Of a stretch of DNA of 64,000 nucleotides, positions 31,330 to 42,359 are shown piece by piece. Every line of letters starts with the position of its first letter. Position 1 is the first letter of the stretch. A program made the position numbers and the translations under genes. The notes under the pieces are model-generated. The model was not told where the DNA came from. It searched no databases and was given only the letters and a program-made list of their open reading frames with translations. Source of the stretch: Euglena gracilis (taxonomy: Eukaryota > Euglenida > Euglenophyceae > Euglenales); NCBI GenBank assembly GCA_039621445.1, contig CP154955.1, forward strand, positions 59,675,564 through 59,739,563, written 5' to 3'.

Positions 31330-31620
31330 TAGAAGCCTTTAAAAACCCCTTTTAAAACCCCTTAAAAATACCTTTAAAAAACCTGAAAATTCCTTTAAAA
31401 ACCTTAAACCCATGAGGAAAAAATTTCTCACACAAAACTTGTTTCCAACTGAGCAAAAAAGCCTCGACAAAAACAAGCCAAATCCAGGAGAAATATCATT
31501 TCTGGCATCAGTGAACCTTGTCTATCCACCCAAACTCGAATAAATAGGAATTTGGTTTTAAATCCTGGGCTTCATTTGATGCCCAGACCTTAGGTTCACT
31601 TAGTGCAGATTTGGCCCCCC
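31330..31620. mobile_element. diverged MITE, same subgroup as 3340-3620
   Basis: Shares CCTTAAAAA-type left side, ATTTCTGGCATCAGTGAAC, CTATCCACCCAAACTCGAAT and TTTGATGCCCAGACC with the 3340-3620 copy. Confidence 0.5.
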
Positions 31621-32089
31621 GGGCCAGAAAAACATTTCGGCGTTTTTGGCCGATTTTGGCTGGATTATGGGTGAGTGGATGGCTGAGGGGCGTCGTGGGT
31701 GGGTGGGTTTTCGAATGAAGCTGGTGGGTTTGGGCCCGGGAAACAATGCCCCCGGCGGGGGGAGGGGGAGCGACCCATGGCACACACCCCACCCCCTGGG
31801 GGGGGGGGGGTCCAGAGGCCCCAAACTACCCACCCACCCACTCTTGAAACCCCACCCACCCACCCACCCACACCTGGGGGGGGGGGCACACAGGTGTTAA
31901 ATGAATATATGGCCTGGACAGCCCTTGGACCGCCCTTAGAAAAAAAAACCATAATTTTCAAAAAAAAAACCCTGGGGAAACCCTGGAGGACGCCTCTAAA
32001 AAACGTTGGAAGTTTTTGAGAGTCCTCGCCTTTAAATGACATGCCTGGAAGCAACACACCACAGCACAAGCGCGCGGCAAAACGCACAC
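31621..32089. other. intron with (CCCA)n and G-run element
   Basis: GGGT/CCCA tetramers and G runs (31685-31880) flank GGCACACACCCC blocks. No exon. Confidence 0.5.
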
Positions 32090-32215
32090 CCTGCCATCCT
32101 CGACCCGGATAGGGATGGAGACGATGATGATGCCAATGCAGAAGGCCCACGCAGGCAGAGCAGGAGGGAACCCAAATGGTGAATCGCCCGCCTGATACGC
32201 TGCGCTGGATCCCCG
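32090..32215 (-). CDS. exon with a hydrophobic, membrane-like segment
   Basis: CTCATTTCAG (AG at 32216-32217) and a GTGTGCG donor starting at 32089 (minus strand) give exactly 42 codons, phase 0 at both ends. It encodes RGSSAAYQAGDSPFGFPPAL followed by PAWAFCIGIIIVSIPIRVED and GR. WAFCIGIIIVSIPI is long and hydrophobic enough for a transmembrane helix. The acceptor is the best polypyrimidine-AG in this part of the window. It joins in phase with the exon at 33604-33722. The family is not recognised. Confidence 0.65.
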
Positions 32216-33182
32216 CTGAAATGAGAGGAGCACAAACAGGTTAATGTGAGTACAAATAAAAACGGCGGGAAAAAAATGCACAAAGTTTTGATTTCGGAAA
32301 AGTCAAAGATGGGCGAATTCTGCGATGAAATCATAAGTTAGTGCCCCTGTGATCGTTGAGTCAATGGCCATGTTCAGTGTGTTTACGAAATCCACAGGGG
32401 ACTGTGCCAGTGCTCAGGAGCAAATCAACCGAAAAGCTCAACAAAATCATCATCAAAAAAAAACTTACCATCCCATATGTATGGCCTCCCTGCCCCAACC
32501 CAAATAACAGGGCGGGTGCCCTTGTGTTGGACCGACGCTTCCAAGCCGGGGGGGGGGGAACATTTGACCCAACCCTTGTAGCGAACATTGCAAGCCTTTC
32601 GGACAAACCAAGCCAAAGGCTTTTTGTGAGGGAAAAGGTCAGGGGGGAAGACTTTGGGGATGGAATCCCTTCCACTGAAATTCATGAAAACATTAAATTT
32701 CCTGAAAATTCATGAAAATTCATGGAAAATTTTGCATTATAAGGCAGGTTAGCAACCATTACCTGTCTGTCTCCTCTATTGAATGGTTGTTGGCGGGGGG
32801 GGGGGTTCAAGGTGGACGATCGCTCCGTTGGGGGGGGGGGGGGAGATGGCCTGAGTTACTCCTTGGGGGTGTCAATGCTCCCCATTGCAAAGACACTGTT
32901 TTGACCTTCTGGATACTGTGTGCCCTGAACTACCCGAGGGAGAAAGAATGATGTATCCCCTGCCCCTTTGGTGCATATGAACAGGGAGACCGACACCGAC
33001 CAGGGGGGGGGAACACAACAGATTTTGGGTATTGTACCAAAGTCGTTGTCTGCTGGAATCATTTTCACCCAGTCTGAGAAATTCATGCATCAAATAATAG
33101 TAGTGAGGAAAATTCTGAAAATAAAACAGCAAACAGAATGAAAAAGAAAAAATTGCACACGGAAAAATCATCATGGTCACAC
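32216..33182. other. intron, mostly unique
   Basis: G runs at 32550-32558, 32799-32808, 32831-32843 and 33004-33011. No gene or delimitable element. Confidence 0.4.
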
Positions 33183-33504
33183 CAGGGCGGTCCTCAATGG
33201 AAAAAGGAAACTTCCAGTCCCAGCACATTTTAATGAAAAATTTAATGAAAAAAATTAATAAAAAAATGGACAAAAAATGGCCATATTTTGGCAAAATGGG
33301 TCGACATCGGGGGGGAAAAGGTGATTTCTGGCATCCTTGGACCATCGCCCATCCACCCAAAACGTCAAAAAACACGTTTTTCGACTTTTTGATTTTGCCC
33401 CCGTTCAATCCCTGGATCGGTTGTTGGCTGTCCCTGGCCTAAGGGCAGCCCTTAAGGAGCGGACCTTAAGGAAAAAAGCTTCCCGTCCCTTATGGACCGC
33501 CCTG
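33183..33504. mobile_element. hAT-like MITE, best copy of the CAGGGCGGTCC family
   Basis: Begins CAGGGCGGTCCTCAATGG and ends CTTATGGACCGCCCTG. Flanks GGTCACAC (33175-33182) and GGTCACAT (33505-33512) match at 7 of 8. The 322-bp body carries CCCAGCACATTTTAATGAAA, GGTCGACATCGGGGG, CTGGCATCCTTGGACCATCG and CCCATCCACCCAAAACG, the blocks used to recognise the other copies. There is no coding capacity, so it depends on a hAT transposase elsewhere. Confidence 0.88.
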
Positions 33505-33603
33505 GGTCACATCAGGTGGACGGGACTCGAGGCGAAGAACACAACCGGTGGGACCCTTTGAGCCACCCCCTCGCCACCCCCTGGCCCAGCCGGCCCTGCG
33601 CAC

Positions 33604-33722
33604 GACAGACTGCGTGAAGGACCGCATCAGCCCGTCCACCAGGGCGGGCTCCAGCGTGGGCCGCAGGTTGGCGGGCAGCGGCCGGCGGCAGGGCAAGGGG
33701 GGGGAGGGGCAGGCGGGCGGCC
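33604..33722 (-). CDS. exon of the membrane-like gene
   Basis: The acceptor CAG at 33723-33725 and a GTGCGC donor starting at 33603 (minus strand) give two bases plus 39 codons, ending in phase 0. After a Pro/Cys-rich start it encodes LPANLRPTLEPALVDGLMRS followed by FTQSV, an amphipathic helix. The leading bases complete the codon left by the exon at 35310-35371, and the phase-0 end fits the exon at 32090-32215. GC is about 70 percent. No family is recognised. Confidence 0.6.
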
Positions 33723-33769
33723 CTGCAGGGCGTGACGGACCTGTCCCCTGACCGGTTGGCGGGTCCCGG

Positions 33770-33900
33770 GGACCCGGACAGTTTCCTCGCGTTTCCCGGG
33801 GGGGGTACCCCCCCAGGAAACTGTCACCTGACAGGTTGGCCGGTAACGGGGACCCTGACAGTTTCCCGGGCGGGACCCTGACAGGTTCTCAGTCATGACA
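33770..33900. repeat. GGGGACCCTGACAGTTTCC degenerate tandem repeats
   Basis: About four copies of a unit built of GGACCCTGACAGTTTCC and ACCTGACAGGTTGGC motifs. Confidence 0.7.
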
Positions 33901-33923
33901 ATTCCTGGGGGGGGGGAGGTAAC

Positions 33924-34075
33924 CTCCAGGAGGGTCCTTGAACAAAAAAAAAATCCTACACCCCAGCGCGTTCAATGAAGAATCCACAAAAAAATGGCCC
34001 TGTGTTGGCAAATGCGGGTCGACTTGGGGGAAAATGTGATTTCTGGAATCCGCAGACCAAAAAGGTCAAAAGGTG
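33924..34075. mobile_element. truncated MITE, CAGGGCGGTCC family
   Basis: The left half only: CAGGAGGGTCCTTGAAC, CAGCGCGTTCAATGAAGAATCC and GGGTCGACTTGGGGG, stopping at about TCCGCAGACC. Confidence 0.6.
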
Positions 34076-35309
34076 CCAGCTTGTGTCAGTGTGTGCGGCG
34101 AGGCCAACTCCCTGTAAGACCAAGTTCGCAAGCAGGCAAACTTCATGTGGAGAGAGGCTGGCTGCCCCCACTGTTCCTGGCTGCTTCCTGGGTGTGACAG
34201 TTTCCAGTGACAGGGTGTGTATGTGTGAATTTTTTCAGCAGAAGAAAATAATCCGTCCCCGTAAACCAGATATTCCCCTCTTTCAATATAAACTCCCAAA
34301 AATAAGCCTCCTTAAAGGTTTTGATTTGTCCAGCCGGATGTAAGATGTAGAGCCCCCTGTGTGGTTCCATTCAACGCATGGTGGATATTCCTTTTTTCCC
34401 ACAATTTTCCCAAGGGATCATCCATTTGGGCAATTTAGGGAAACACGGTGGCATACAAAAGAAATTTGGAAGAGAATCGGCAGTTGAAAACACTTGAAAC
34501 AAATCAAAATTCATTTAAAATAAATGCGATCTCCTTCAAAATTAAGCCCCCACCCTCTGGGGGTGTTGAAATCAGGGGTTTGAAAACGCTGAAAAGGTTG
34601 GGAAATTGTCAGTGAAGACCGGTTGGCGTCGGGGAAGAAAATGGGTCCAGTCATCCTTACCAAGGCTTGGCCTGCCCTGAATGACGGCCCTTGCCGTCCG
34701 GGTTCCAGTGGCCGGAGGTGATGAGCCCTGCACGGTGGAGAAATTCGGTACATGACGCAGAGGGAATTTTTGGAGACGCAACAGGCTGCACACACAGAGT
34801 TGAAGCTGATTTGGCGACTGAATATTTGGCGACCCCCCCCCCGATCCTGAAAGGGGATGTGTATGCAGATTCTCCGAAAAATTACACATTTTGTTGAGTC
34901 ATAGGGGCTATTCATCATTTGTTATTTTGGAATATTAATCCTTGGACAGATTTCAAAATCGGACTGCTGGGGATTTATTTAAAATGGGTCCAAAGTGTCA
35001 TTTGTATTGAAATATGAGTGCGCGCATGGCCCTCCAAAAGAAGAGCCGTTCCGCCCCCTGTCAGCCAAGTGTGGTGAGGAGGAGAAATTCATTTGAATCC
35101 ACACACAAAAAAAACTTGTCACTCCTGTACTCACAAACGCGGCAACGAGACCAGACCCTGCACAGAATGCTTTTGACCCCAGGGGGGTGGGGATTTGGTC
35201 AGGACCAATCTCCCCCCCCCAGCTCATCACCACTCTGGAAAAATAAATCACTGGACTTCTCCGTTTCTGGGACGGGGCGGGAGACGGCAGCCAGCGGCGA
35301 CGCGCAGAC
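34076..35309. other. intron, mostly unique sequence
   Basis: No exon or delimitable repeat recognised. Confidence 0.4.
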
Positions 35310-35371
35310 CTATGGACTGGCCGTCGCGGGCCATGTGGAGCATCACGATGCCCGCCGTCAGCGGGACCATG
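35310..35371 (-). CDS. short exon with a hydrophobic segment
   Basis: The AG at 35372-35373 and a GTCTGCG donor starting at 35309 (minus strand) define one base, 20 codons, one base, encoding MVPLTAGIVMLHMARDGQSI. The frame is hydrophobic, could be part of a membrane helix, and is the only one without a stop in protein-like composition. Phases agree with both neighbours when the exon at 37102-37144 uses its GTGGGT donor. Confidence 0.5.
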
Positions 35372-36012
35372 CTTGTGCTTACCGACCGGGGGGGGGGGGG
35401 CAGGGCAGAACGGGAAGGCCTGGGGGGGGGGGGTCGACCCCCCCACCCGGGAGGTCCCCCCACCCACCACAGCATTTTCACCGATTTCGGGAAAACGGGG
35501 ATTTTGGCCAGAAATTTTTTTGAAAAATTTTTCACAAAAAATCTCAAAAAATTCCGTCCTAAAAACTGGCACTTTTTAGGAGGGGGGGGGGTGAAAAAAA
35601 CGAAGGTCAAAAAAGTGGACAAAATTTTGGCACAGTCAAATTTTGCTGACATTTTTTCTCGTTGAACTTTTTTGGACTTTCAATGGCATTTTTTGCTTCA
35701 AAAACCTCTCAAAGTCAACATTTTGAGAAAATGTCGAAATTTTGGAAGGTGTGAAAAAATGGGGTTTTGGGTGGTTTTCGAGGGGACCCCCGATATGGGT
35801 CCCAAAATGGGTCAAAAAAAACACCCGGCGCCGAAGGCGCCGGAAAATTTTTTTCGGGTTCCAAAAATTGGTGCTCCCGGAAATACGGGAAGAGGTGGTG
35901 GGCCCCCCCCACCCACCATGCAGGGGGTGGGGGGGTGGTTGACCCCCCCACCCACCACCCTGGCTGTTCGGCCGATTCCCGTTCTGCCCTGGGGGGGGAG
36001 GGGGTGGGTGGG
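35372..36012. other. intron with G/C-run element
   Basis: G runs and A/T-rich 35515-35760, then a CCGGCGCCGAAGGCGCCGG hairpin at about 35824-35843 and CCCACCC/GGGTGGG blocks. It probably belongs to one or two G/C-run elements. Confidence 0.5.
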
Positions 36013-37045
36013 TGCTATAGGGTGCCTGCCTAGCAGGCACAACCCCCCGGGGGGGGGGTAGGGGTCTGGGGGGGACCCAGAAAACTTTTATTGAAAATGG
36101 CCTTTTCCGGGCCCCCGGCGCCTTTGGCACCGGGATCGGACTTAGACGGCCTAAAATGGACACTAAAAGTTGAAATTGTGCCTGAAAATATTTTTGTAAA
36201 AAATGGCCTTAAAAACATGTGCTGCAAAATGCAAATGTGAAATGGTCCCAAAAACAGGTGAAATATATAAAAAAGGACAAAAAACAACAAATGCTGTAGA
36301 ATGGGTATTCTTTGAAAGCGATTATTATTGACAAAAAATTGCATTTCTTTTGTCCATTTTTGTCCGACTAAGATCTAAAATGCTCACTTGTGCCCAGCAA
36401 ATGGATTATTGAGATGGGTCATAAATAGCAACAGCAGAAAGTTCAGGCAGAATTGTGCCTGACGTTTTCTGAAAAAGAGGTGAAAATGCTGCCACCATGA
36501 TTTGAGTCAATGTATTCTTGAAGTGCTTTTCAACGGGGATTTTATGTTATGATTGCGTGACGTTTACAAGGGTCTCAATTTCACCAAACCCGGGGGATAC
36601 CTTTCATAAATTCACTCTTACTGGACAACATATCAACCAATAATGGATCAGAAAAAGATTCCAAAGGAAGGCTGAAAAATAGTCACAAAAAATAGCATGG
36701 TTTGAGAAAAATGACGTAAAAAAAGGGATGAAACAGGATGATGAAACTTAGAACAGACAGGTAAGAAGAATGCAAGAGCGAAGCAAAGAATAAATATGGA
36801 TCAAAAAAGGGGGAGGCAGAGAAGGAGTCAGGCACATTTGTGCCTGACAAAAAGCAAAAGTGCTGTGGAATGGGCACTCTTTGAAAGCGATTATCATTGA
36901 CAATTTTTTTTTGTATTTTTGTCCATTTTAGGCCGTCTAAGTCGGAGGGGGGGGTGCCTGCTATGCACCCCCCAAAACCCTACCCCCCCCCGGGGGGTCG
37001 GATCGGGTGCTATGGGGTGCCTGCCCCTAGCACCCCCCCATGGGG
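36013..37045. mobile_element. element-like inverted repeat with duplicated right end
   Basis: CGGACTTAGACGGCCTAAAA at 36128-36150 is inverted at about 36925-36945. Outside it, CCCCCCGGGGGGGGGTAGGG blocks are also inverted, and GGTGCCTGC.TAGCAGGCA-like motifs lie at both outer edges. A block containing ATTCTTTGAAAGCGATTAT occurs directly repeated at about 36310 and 36875. The unit looks like a non-autonomous element with long inverted ends that has taken a second partial copy. Confidence 0.5.
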
Positions 37046-37101
37046 TAGGCACCCGACTAAGCACAAGCCTGAGCGGGACGGTCGCCACGAGCCGCACCCA
37101 C

Positions 37102-37144
37102 CGGTTCAGGTCCTGCACCACCAGCCACAGCCCTGCGGCCAGGG
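37102..37144 (-). CDS. short exon with a hydrophobic segment
   Basis: The acceptor CAG at 37145-37147 and a GTGGGTGCGG donor starting at 37101 (minus strand) give two bases, 13 codons, two bases, encoding LAAGLWLVVQDLN. If the donor is skipped the frame stays open as RWVRLVATVPLRL to a GTGCTTAG. The donor was chosen because it makes the phase fit the exon at 35310-35371. The hydrophobic LAAGLWLVV fits the membrane-like character of the other exons in this gene. Confidence 0.45.
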
Positions 37145-37223
37145 CTGTCCCGCACGGAGGTTTCTGAGAAACTGGGGGGGTCCCGACCACGGATTGATTC
37201 ACCCGGTGACCCCCCCGGGGGGC

Positions 37224-37537
37224 CAGGGCCCTTAAGCAAATAAAAAAAAAACCTCCGCTGTCCCAGCACACTCAATGAAAATATACGGAAAACGGGCAAA
37301 GAAATTTGGCATCTTTTCGGCGACAGCAGGTCGACGTCAGGGGAAAATACTGGTTCTTTGGCATCCTTGGACCATCGCCCATCCACCCAAATCATCAAAA
37401 AATGTGTTTTTTTGGACTTTTTAATTATGGACCCCGTTCAAGTCCCAGTCCAGCCCTTGGTCGGCCCTTTGGCCGAAAGGGGGGCGGTCCTTTAGAAAAT
37501 AAAAAAAAAACTTTCCTGTCCCTTAAGGACCGCCCTG
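37224..37537. mobile_element. hAT-like MITE, CAGGGCGGTCC family, perfect 8-bp target duplication
   Basis: Begins CAGGGCCCTTAAGCAAAT and ends CCTTAAGGACCGCCCTG. It is flanked by identical CGGGGGGC octamers (37216-37223 and 37538-37545). The core blocks CCCAGCACACTCAATGAAAA, GGTCGACGTCAGGGG and CCCATCCACCCAAATCA are all present. Confidence 0.88.
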
Positions 37538-39458
37538 CGGGGGGCACATTTCCCCAGGCCCAAACCCACCCACCCACTGTTTTCGTCACCCACCCACTCA
37601 CGATCCTGCCCCCCCCGGGGGGGGGGGGCTCAATCCCCCACCCCATCCAAAATCCAGCCGAAATCGGTTGAAAGTCCTTGAAAAATAATCCCAGCCAATC
37701 TTCCCAGCGCGCCCCCCCCCAGGAGGATGGGGTGAGTCCTGGCCTTGACTTGGGAGAGTCAGGTTCAGCGTGAAGCGCCAAAATTTTTTTGGCACCTAAA
37801 ATTGACCGCCAAAAGTGGGCCACCCTCGGGAGAGGGGGGGGGGCAAGGGGTGCGTCCAGAACATAGATTCCCTCACCTGTGTGACCCCACCCTGGGGGGT
37901 GGGTTGGTGGGCTGGGGCCACTCCGGTCACCAACTAAAAAAAAAAATTCTTTTCCGCCCACTTTTGACTTTCAACGAACCAGTCAGTCACGTTTCATTTC
38001 AAAAATCCGTCAGCCGCTTCCGACCCCTCCCCTGCGGGGGGTTTGACTAGGGCCACTCTCTGTGGATTGACGGTACTGAGTGACGGGGAAAGAGGTGGAC
38101 CTGGATCAAACCCCCTCCCAAGCGGAAGCTTCATGAGCCGCCATCATGGGCTTCGGCAAATATCTGAAGCGGAGCTGACAGTCAGGGAGACCCAGTTTCG
38201 GGGTTTTTGGCCAAGCATCCGTTGATTTTGAGCCATTTTTGGCTGGAGTGGGCCGCCCTGGGCATCAGCAGCCCCACTGCAACGGTCAGCCAGCCCAGGG
38301 CGGTGCGGACCTTCCGCTGGGCGGGGGGGGGGCGGAACAGGCGGAGGAGTTTTGACAGTCACCACTGGGGCTGCCATTCCCGCAGATGGAACAGCAGACC
38401 GAGATTGGGGGGGGGGGGTTGCGAGAGGCCACGGTGCGGGGTGAAAATCCGGATTCCAAATTCAGGAATGCAGCCGTTTCCAGAAAACGTTCGGAATCTG
38501 TCGATATGCACCTCCCTTGAAGAGTCCCAAACCTGATCCCCCGCCATTAAAAAAAAACAGAATGACCACAGTATGGTCTCTGTGATTAAATTCGAAGATT
38601 TTCCTTGCATTTCATTGGGCTGAAAATAGGGGTTGAGTAGATTTTAGAAAGGTTCACGCCTGGAAAGGGTCCATATCAACCCAGCTTTTGCTGCCAAATC
38701 AAAGCACCTCTGTATCATGCCCTTGGGGTCAGCATCGCCCAGTATCTCCCAGCATTGCCTTGAAGCACCAATGGTGTACCACCAATGCCGACATTTACTC
38801 CAGTGCCTGCATCAATTGCACTACCTTCATCTTCTCGTGCTGCCGCATCTCCTCATCCACTCCATTTCATCCACCCATCCACCCTTCCACCCTATTACCT
38901 GAATCGTTGGCAGCATTAATTTCAATTCCTGAAACTCCAGCGACGCCTTCATCCACTGCAGTACCATCCGCTGCATCCACTCCAGTCCCGACATCCACCC
39001 CATCCACCTGCATCCACTGCAGGACCCTCATACACTGCAGTAATTGCATCCACTCTTGTGTGCAGTTCGATCATACCTCTGCTTAATAATTCCCCGGTTA
39101 AACAAATGGTCCAAATCAATCCAAAATGGCACAGACTGGCGAAAAGTGGCCAAAAATGCCCCAGATGGACACAATGGATATACTCCCCCCTCACTGCGGG
39201 CTCTCGGTCCAGACCGCAATTGAAGGTCAGGCCGGGAGGCCAACCAAGATTCATGGAAAATGATGATTCGCAATCCAAAAGATGGGGTTGGGTCTTCAGG
39301 AAAAAATTGCCAGCATTGCCTGGCATCATTAGTGGTGCTTGCTGTCAACTTGACCAACAGCACTAGGGCTAACCACCAGGGAGGGTTGTGGGCCCATTGA
39401 ACAACGAGCCAGGGGGGAGAGTGGGTTAGCACAAGAGGAGGGGCAGCAGAGGGCATAC
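37538..39458. other. intron with G/C-run elements and CATCCACTGCAG repeats
   Basis: G/C-run remnants with CCAGTCAGTCAC at 37600-38060. A GC-rich minus-strand open stretch at 38245-38310 (RKVRTALGWLTVAVGLLMP) begins at a plausible CAG but lacks a donor in phase. Degenerate CATCCACTGCAG units run from 38790 to 39060. The rest is unique. Confidence 0.45.
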
Positions 39459-39518
39459 GTCCTTCTGGGTGGTGACGTACATGTGGCGGATGGCATACTC
39501 CTCGGTGTCCACCAAAAA
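39459..39518 (-). CDS. 20-codon exon
   Basis: The acceptor TGCATATAG (AG at 39519-39520) and a GTATGC donor starting at 39458 (minus strand) bound exactly 20 codons in phase 0 at both ends: FLVDTEEYAIRHMYVTTQKD. The composition is normal for protein and the other two frames are poor. It joins in phase to the possible exon at 42297-42355. The family is not recognised. Confidence 0.5.
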
Positions 39519-40344
39519 CTATATGCAAGGGCTTGCCGAGAACGAGGAGGGATGAACGCTCCGGTGGTGAATGCAAAACAAACACAGCTAGCAAGGCAAA
39601 ATACCCCTGGCAAAAGAAAATTCAAGAAAGCGCAAAAAAAACAAACAAAAAACTTGCAAAAATCAAATAACACAAATGCAAACACACACACACACGCACA
39701 GTGTGTTTGCCCCCTCCCCCCGACCCAAGCTTGATGCCAGGCATCGTTCTTTGTCCTGTGTCCTCCTTGGAAGCCCTGACAACACTGCGTGGGGAATGGC
39801 TTGCAGTCCCTTGGCCCGCCTCCCATTGCAGTCAAGAGAAGTCCTGTTCAGAAAGAGCCAGGTGCAGCGTGCCATGAAAGAGGAAAACGATGTGGGAGGC
39901 AGGGGTCAATTACAGAGGCTTGTTTAGAACCCCAGGGATGGGGGTCGGCACCATACGATCCGACCCGAAGCGTCGCTTTCCACAGGGTTCCTCCCATTTC
40001 CGTGCTGGCCGAGACCAAACTGTATCCGTGATTCTCCGCAATTTTTCGTGATTTTCCGTAAATTTCCGTGAATTTCGTTTTTCAAAAAAAAAAAAGGTCA
40101 GAAATCACATTCCATTCTGCACCAGAGCCATGTTTGGGCGGTTGTGGCAGCAGATTGTCTCTCCATATTATAATTCTGGAGATTGCCTGACAAGGTGGCA
40201 TGCAAAAAAGAAAACAAAATGCAAAAGCTTGCCAGTGTTGTTCAAAATGTGGCTGACACATAGCATCCATCTGGCTTGCAATCCGACTGAATGCATGCCA
40301 CAACGTAGACCCCCCCTTGCACCCACACCAAAAATGCTTATGAT

Positions 40345-40610
40345 CGTTGCCATTTTTGGGTCAAAAAGTGGAAAAAATTCGAAAAAAATTTTGGCCCAAA
40401 ACCATGTTTTTTGACCTCCCGGACCAGAAAAATGTATTTTTCGGCCGAAAATGACCGTTTTTTGATCCCCGGACCCCCGTTTTTGGCCCGAAACCAATGG
40501 ATTTTGGGTCATTTTCGGGGAAAAAAAGTGGAAAAAAATCAAAAAAATTTTTTGCCCAAAACGATGTTTTTGGACCTCCAGGACCTGGAAAAAGTGTTTT
40601 TGAGCTGAAA
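40345..40610. repeat. two tandem copies of an A/T-rich 150-bp unit
   Basis: TTTTGGGTCA...GTGGAAAAAA...TTTTGGCCCAAAAC.ATGTTTTT.GACCTCC.GGACC occurs at 40363-40440 and again at 40500-40595. Confidence 0.75.
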
Positions 40611-40611
40611 A

Positions 40612-40897
40612 CGAGCGCGCCCGCCGGGCCGCCGAGCCGCCGGCCGCTGGGCCGCAGGCAGGGCCGGGAAGCCGGGAGCCGGGCCGGGCCGCCGGGACGA
40701 GGCCGGGGGGGCTGGGCCGCGGGCCAGCGGGAAGTGGCCGCGGGCCGCCGGCGGGCTGGGCCGCCGGTCGCCGGGCCGCCAGACCGGGCCGGCCGGGCCG
40801 CCGGCCGGGGGCCGGGCACGGCAGGGCGGGCCGCCGGGTCGGGCCGGGCCGAGCCGCGCCGCCGGGGGGCCGCTTGGAGGCCGGGGCCGGCCGGTGG
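40612..40897. repeat. extreme GC island built of GGGCCGCCGG-like units
   Basis: About 285 bp of over 90 percent GC, made of degenerate GGGCCGCCGG, GCCGGGCC and GGCCGGG units with local dyads. It is open in several frames but the products are low-complexity Pro/Ala/Arg/Gly, so I do not call a gene. Confidence 0.8.
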
Positions 40898-41283
40898 TAT
40901 CCTAAAAGAGCTCAAGTCTCCTAAAGAGCTCAGCTCTACGTCACACCCTGGTGTTATTTGGGGGGGGGGTGTTGTTTGGGGGGGTGTCAGTTGGGGGGGG
41001 GGGTTGCTGACTCCCCCGTTTGTACCGACCCCATTGGAAAATTCAGAAGAAATCAATTTATACCGAAAGACCCCCTCTCTTGCATCCAATGCACACAAGG
41101 GCAAAGAATAACAAAGCACAAGGAGGTCACGGTAAATGGAAAAAAAGCATAAGTTCCCCCCAGCGTCGACTTTTTGGGAAAATATGAACACTTGGACTGT
41201 TGTTTATTGAGGGTGGATGAGAAACCGGGGGAGAGGATGAATGCACGTCTCCTCGTCCCTGCCCCCCCCCACGCAGTTGAGCA

Positions 41284-41350
41284 CCATGGGTCGTGCGTGC
41301 GTGCATGCGTGCGTGCGTGCGTGCGTGGGTGTGCGTGGGTGTGGGTGTGT
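41284..41350. repeat. (GCGT)n/(GGGT)n microsatellite
   Basis: GCGT tetramers grading into GGGTGT. Confidence 0.9.
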
Positions 41351-41399
41351 GTGTTTCCTGTGTCGGGCTTTGAGTCAAATTTGAGCAAAGTGGGGATTT

Positions 41400-42120
41400 C
41401 TTAAGAACCCCCCCTCAGAGGGTGGGCCCAGCCAGCTGGCTGGAAAAAAGGTGCTGGCTGGAAAAAAGGCGATGGCTGGACCCCCCTGGGTGTTGGGTCT
41501 AGGGAGGTGGTTTGATCCCAGATGGCTGGACCCGGATGGAACCAAAAACAACAACAAAACAGAACAAAAACAAACAGCCCAAACCCCCCTCAAAGTGGCC
41601 AAATTTTTCGGCAAATTTTGGTTTACCCCCCCCTCAAAGTAGCCATTTTCCTTCGGCGCCGAAAGCCAAGTTTTGACCCCCCCCCCCCAAAGCGTCCGCC
41701 CTCCTAGAGTGGATATCTTGGGGTCCCATCGTGCCTGGAGGGTGGCCACTTTGAGGGGGGGGGTGAGGGTATCCAATTAGGTTTGAAACGAGAAATATCA
41801 CCCAGGTGGGTGGTTTCAAAACATTGTCATCAGAGATATGTCACAAAAATGGCCAATTTCTGTAATTTTCTGAAATCAGGCCTTTGTTTGGAACAAATTT
41901 TTCGTCTTTGAGTAACTTTCGTAAGGATTTTGACATGGAGGTGACATAGAGGGATAGAGGAGGTAGAGGTGACCCCTACCCCTACCTCTGCCTTTATCTC
42001 CACCCCTACCTCTGTGCCTCCATCCAGCCTTCTTTTCACTAACGTCACCCAACAAAACGCCCAGTGGAAATTTGGCCCACGGCCTCTACCTGAACGCCCT
42101 TACGATTCACCGATTGACTT
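41400..42120. other. G/C-run element remnants
   Basis: Contains GGCTGGAAAAAAGG direct repeats (41438-41475), CCCTCAAAGTGGCC/AGCC repeats, a TTCGGCGCCGAA at about 41652 and its inverse CCACTTTGAGGGGGGG at about 41746. Then unique sequence. Confidence 0.5.
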
Positions 42121-42296
42121 GTGAGGGATGGTCTTTTCAAGGTTCATCTTCCATATTCTTGGGCAATTTCAGGGATAAAGCTCCAAGAAAAAAGCCGGCT
42201 TCCAAAAACCATAATCCTTTTCATTTTGTGGAGAAATGAAAAGAAAAGGGTGAACGAACCTGCCACTCTTTTGGTCCTCGCCACAAGAGGAATCAC

Positions 42297-42355
42297 CTTC
42301 TGGGGGAGCACACAGCTGGCCAACGGCGTGACGGAAGCCAGGTCATTTTGTTTAG
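42297..42355 (-). CDS. possible exon
   Basis: An AG at 42356-42357 and a GTGATT donor starting at 42296 (minus strand) give two bases plus 19 codons, KQNDLASVTPLASCVLPQK, ending in phase 0, which fits the exon at 39459-39518. The GC content is lower than in the other exons and the flank is short, so this may be chance. Confidence 0.3.
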
Positions 42356-42359
42356 CTAA

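Noticed and set aside
38688-39086. 132-codon plus-strand frame rich in Ser/Thr/Pro.
   Set aside because: It follows degenerate CATCCACTGCAG repeats and has no motif.
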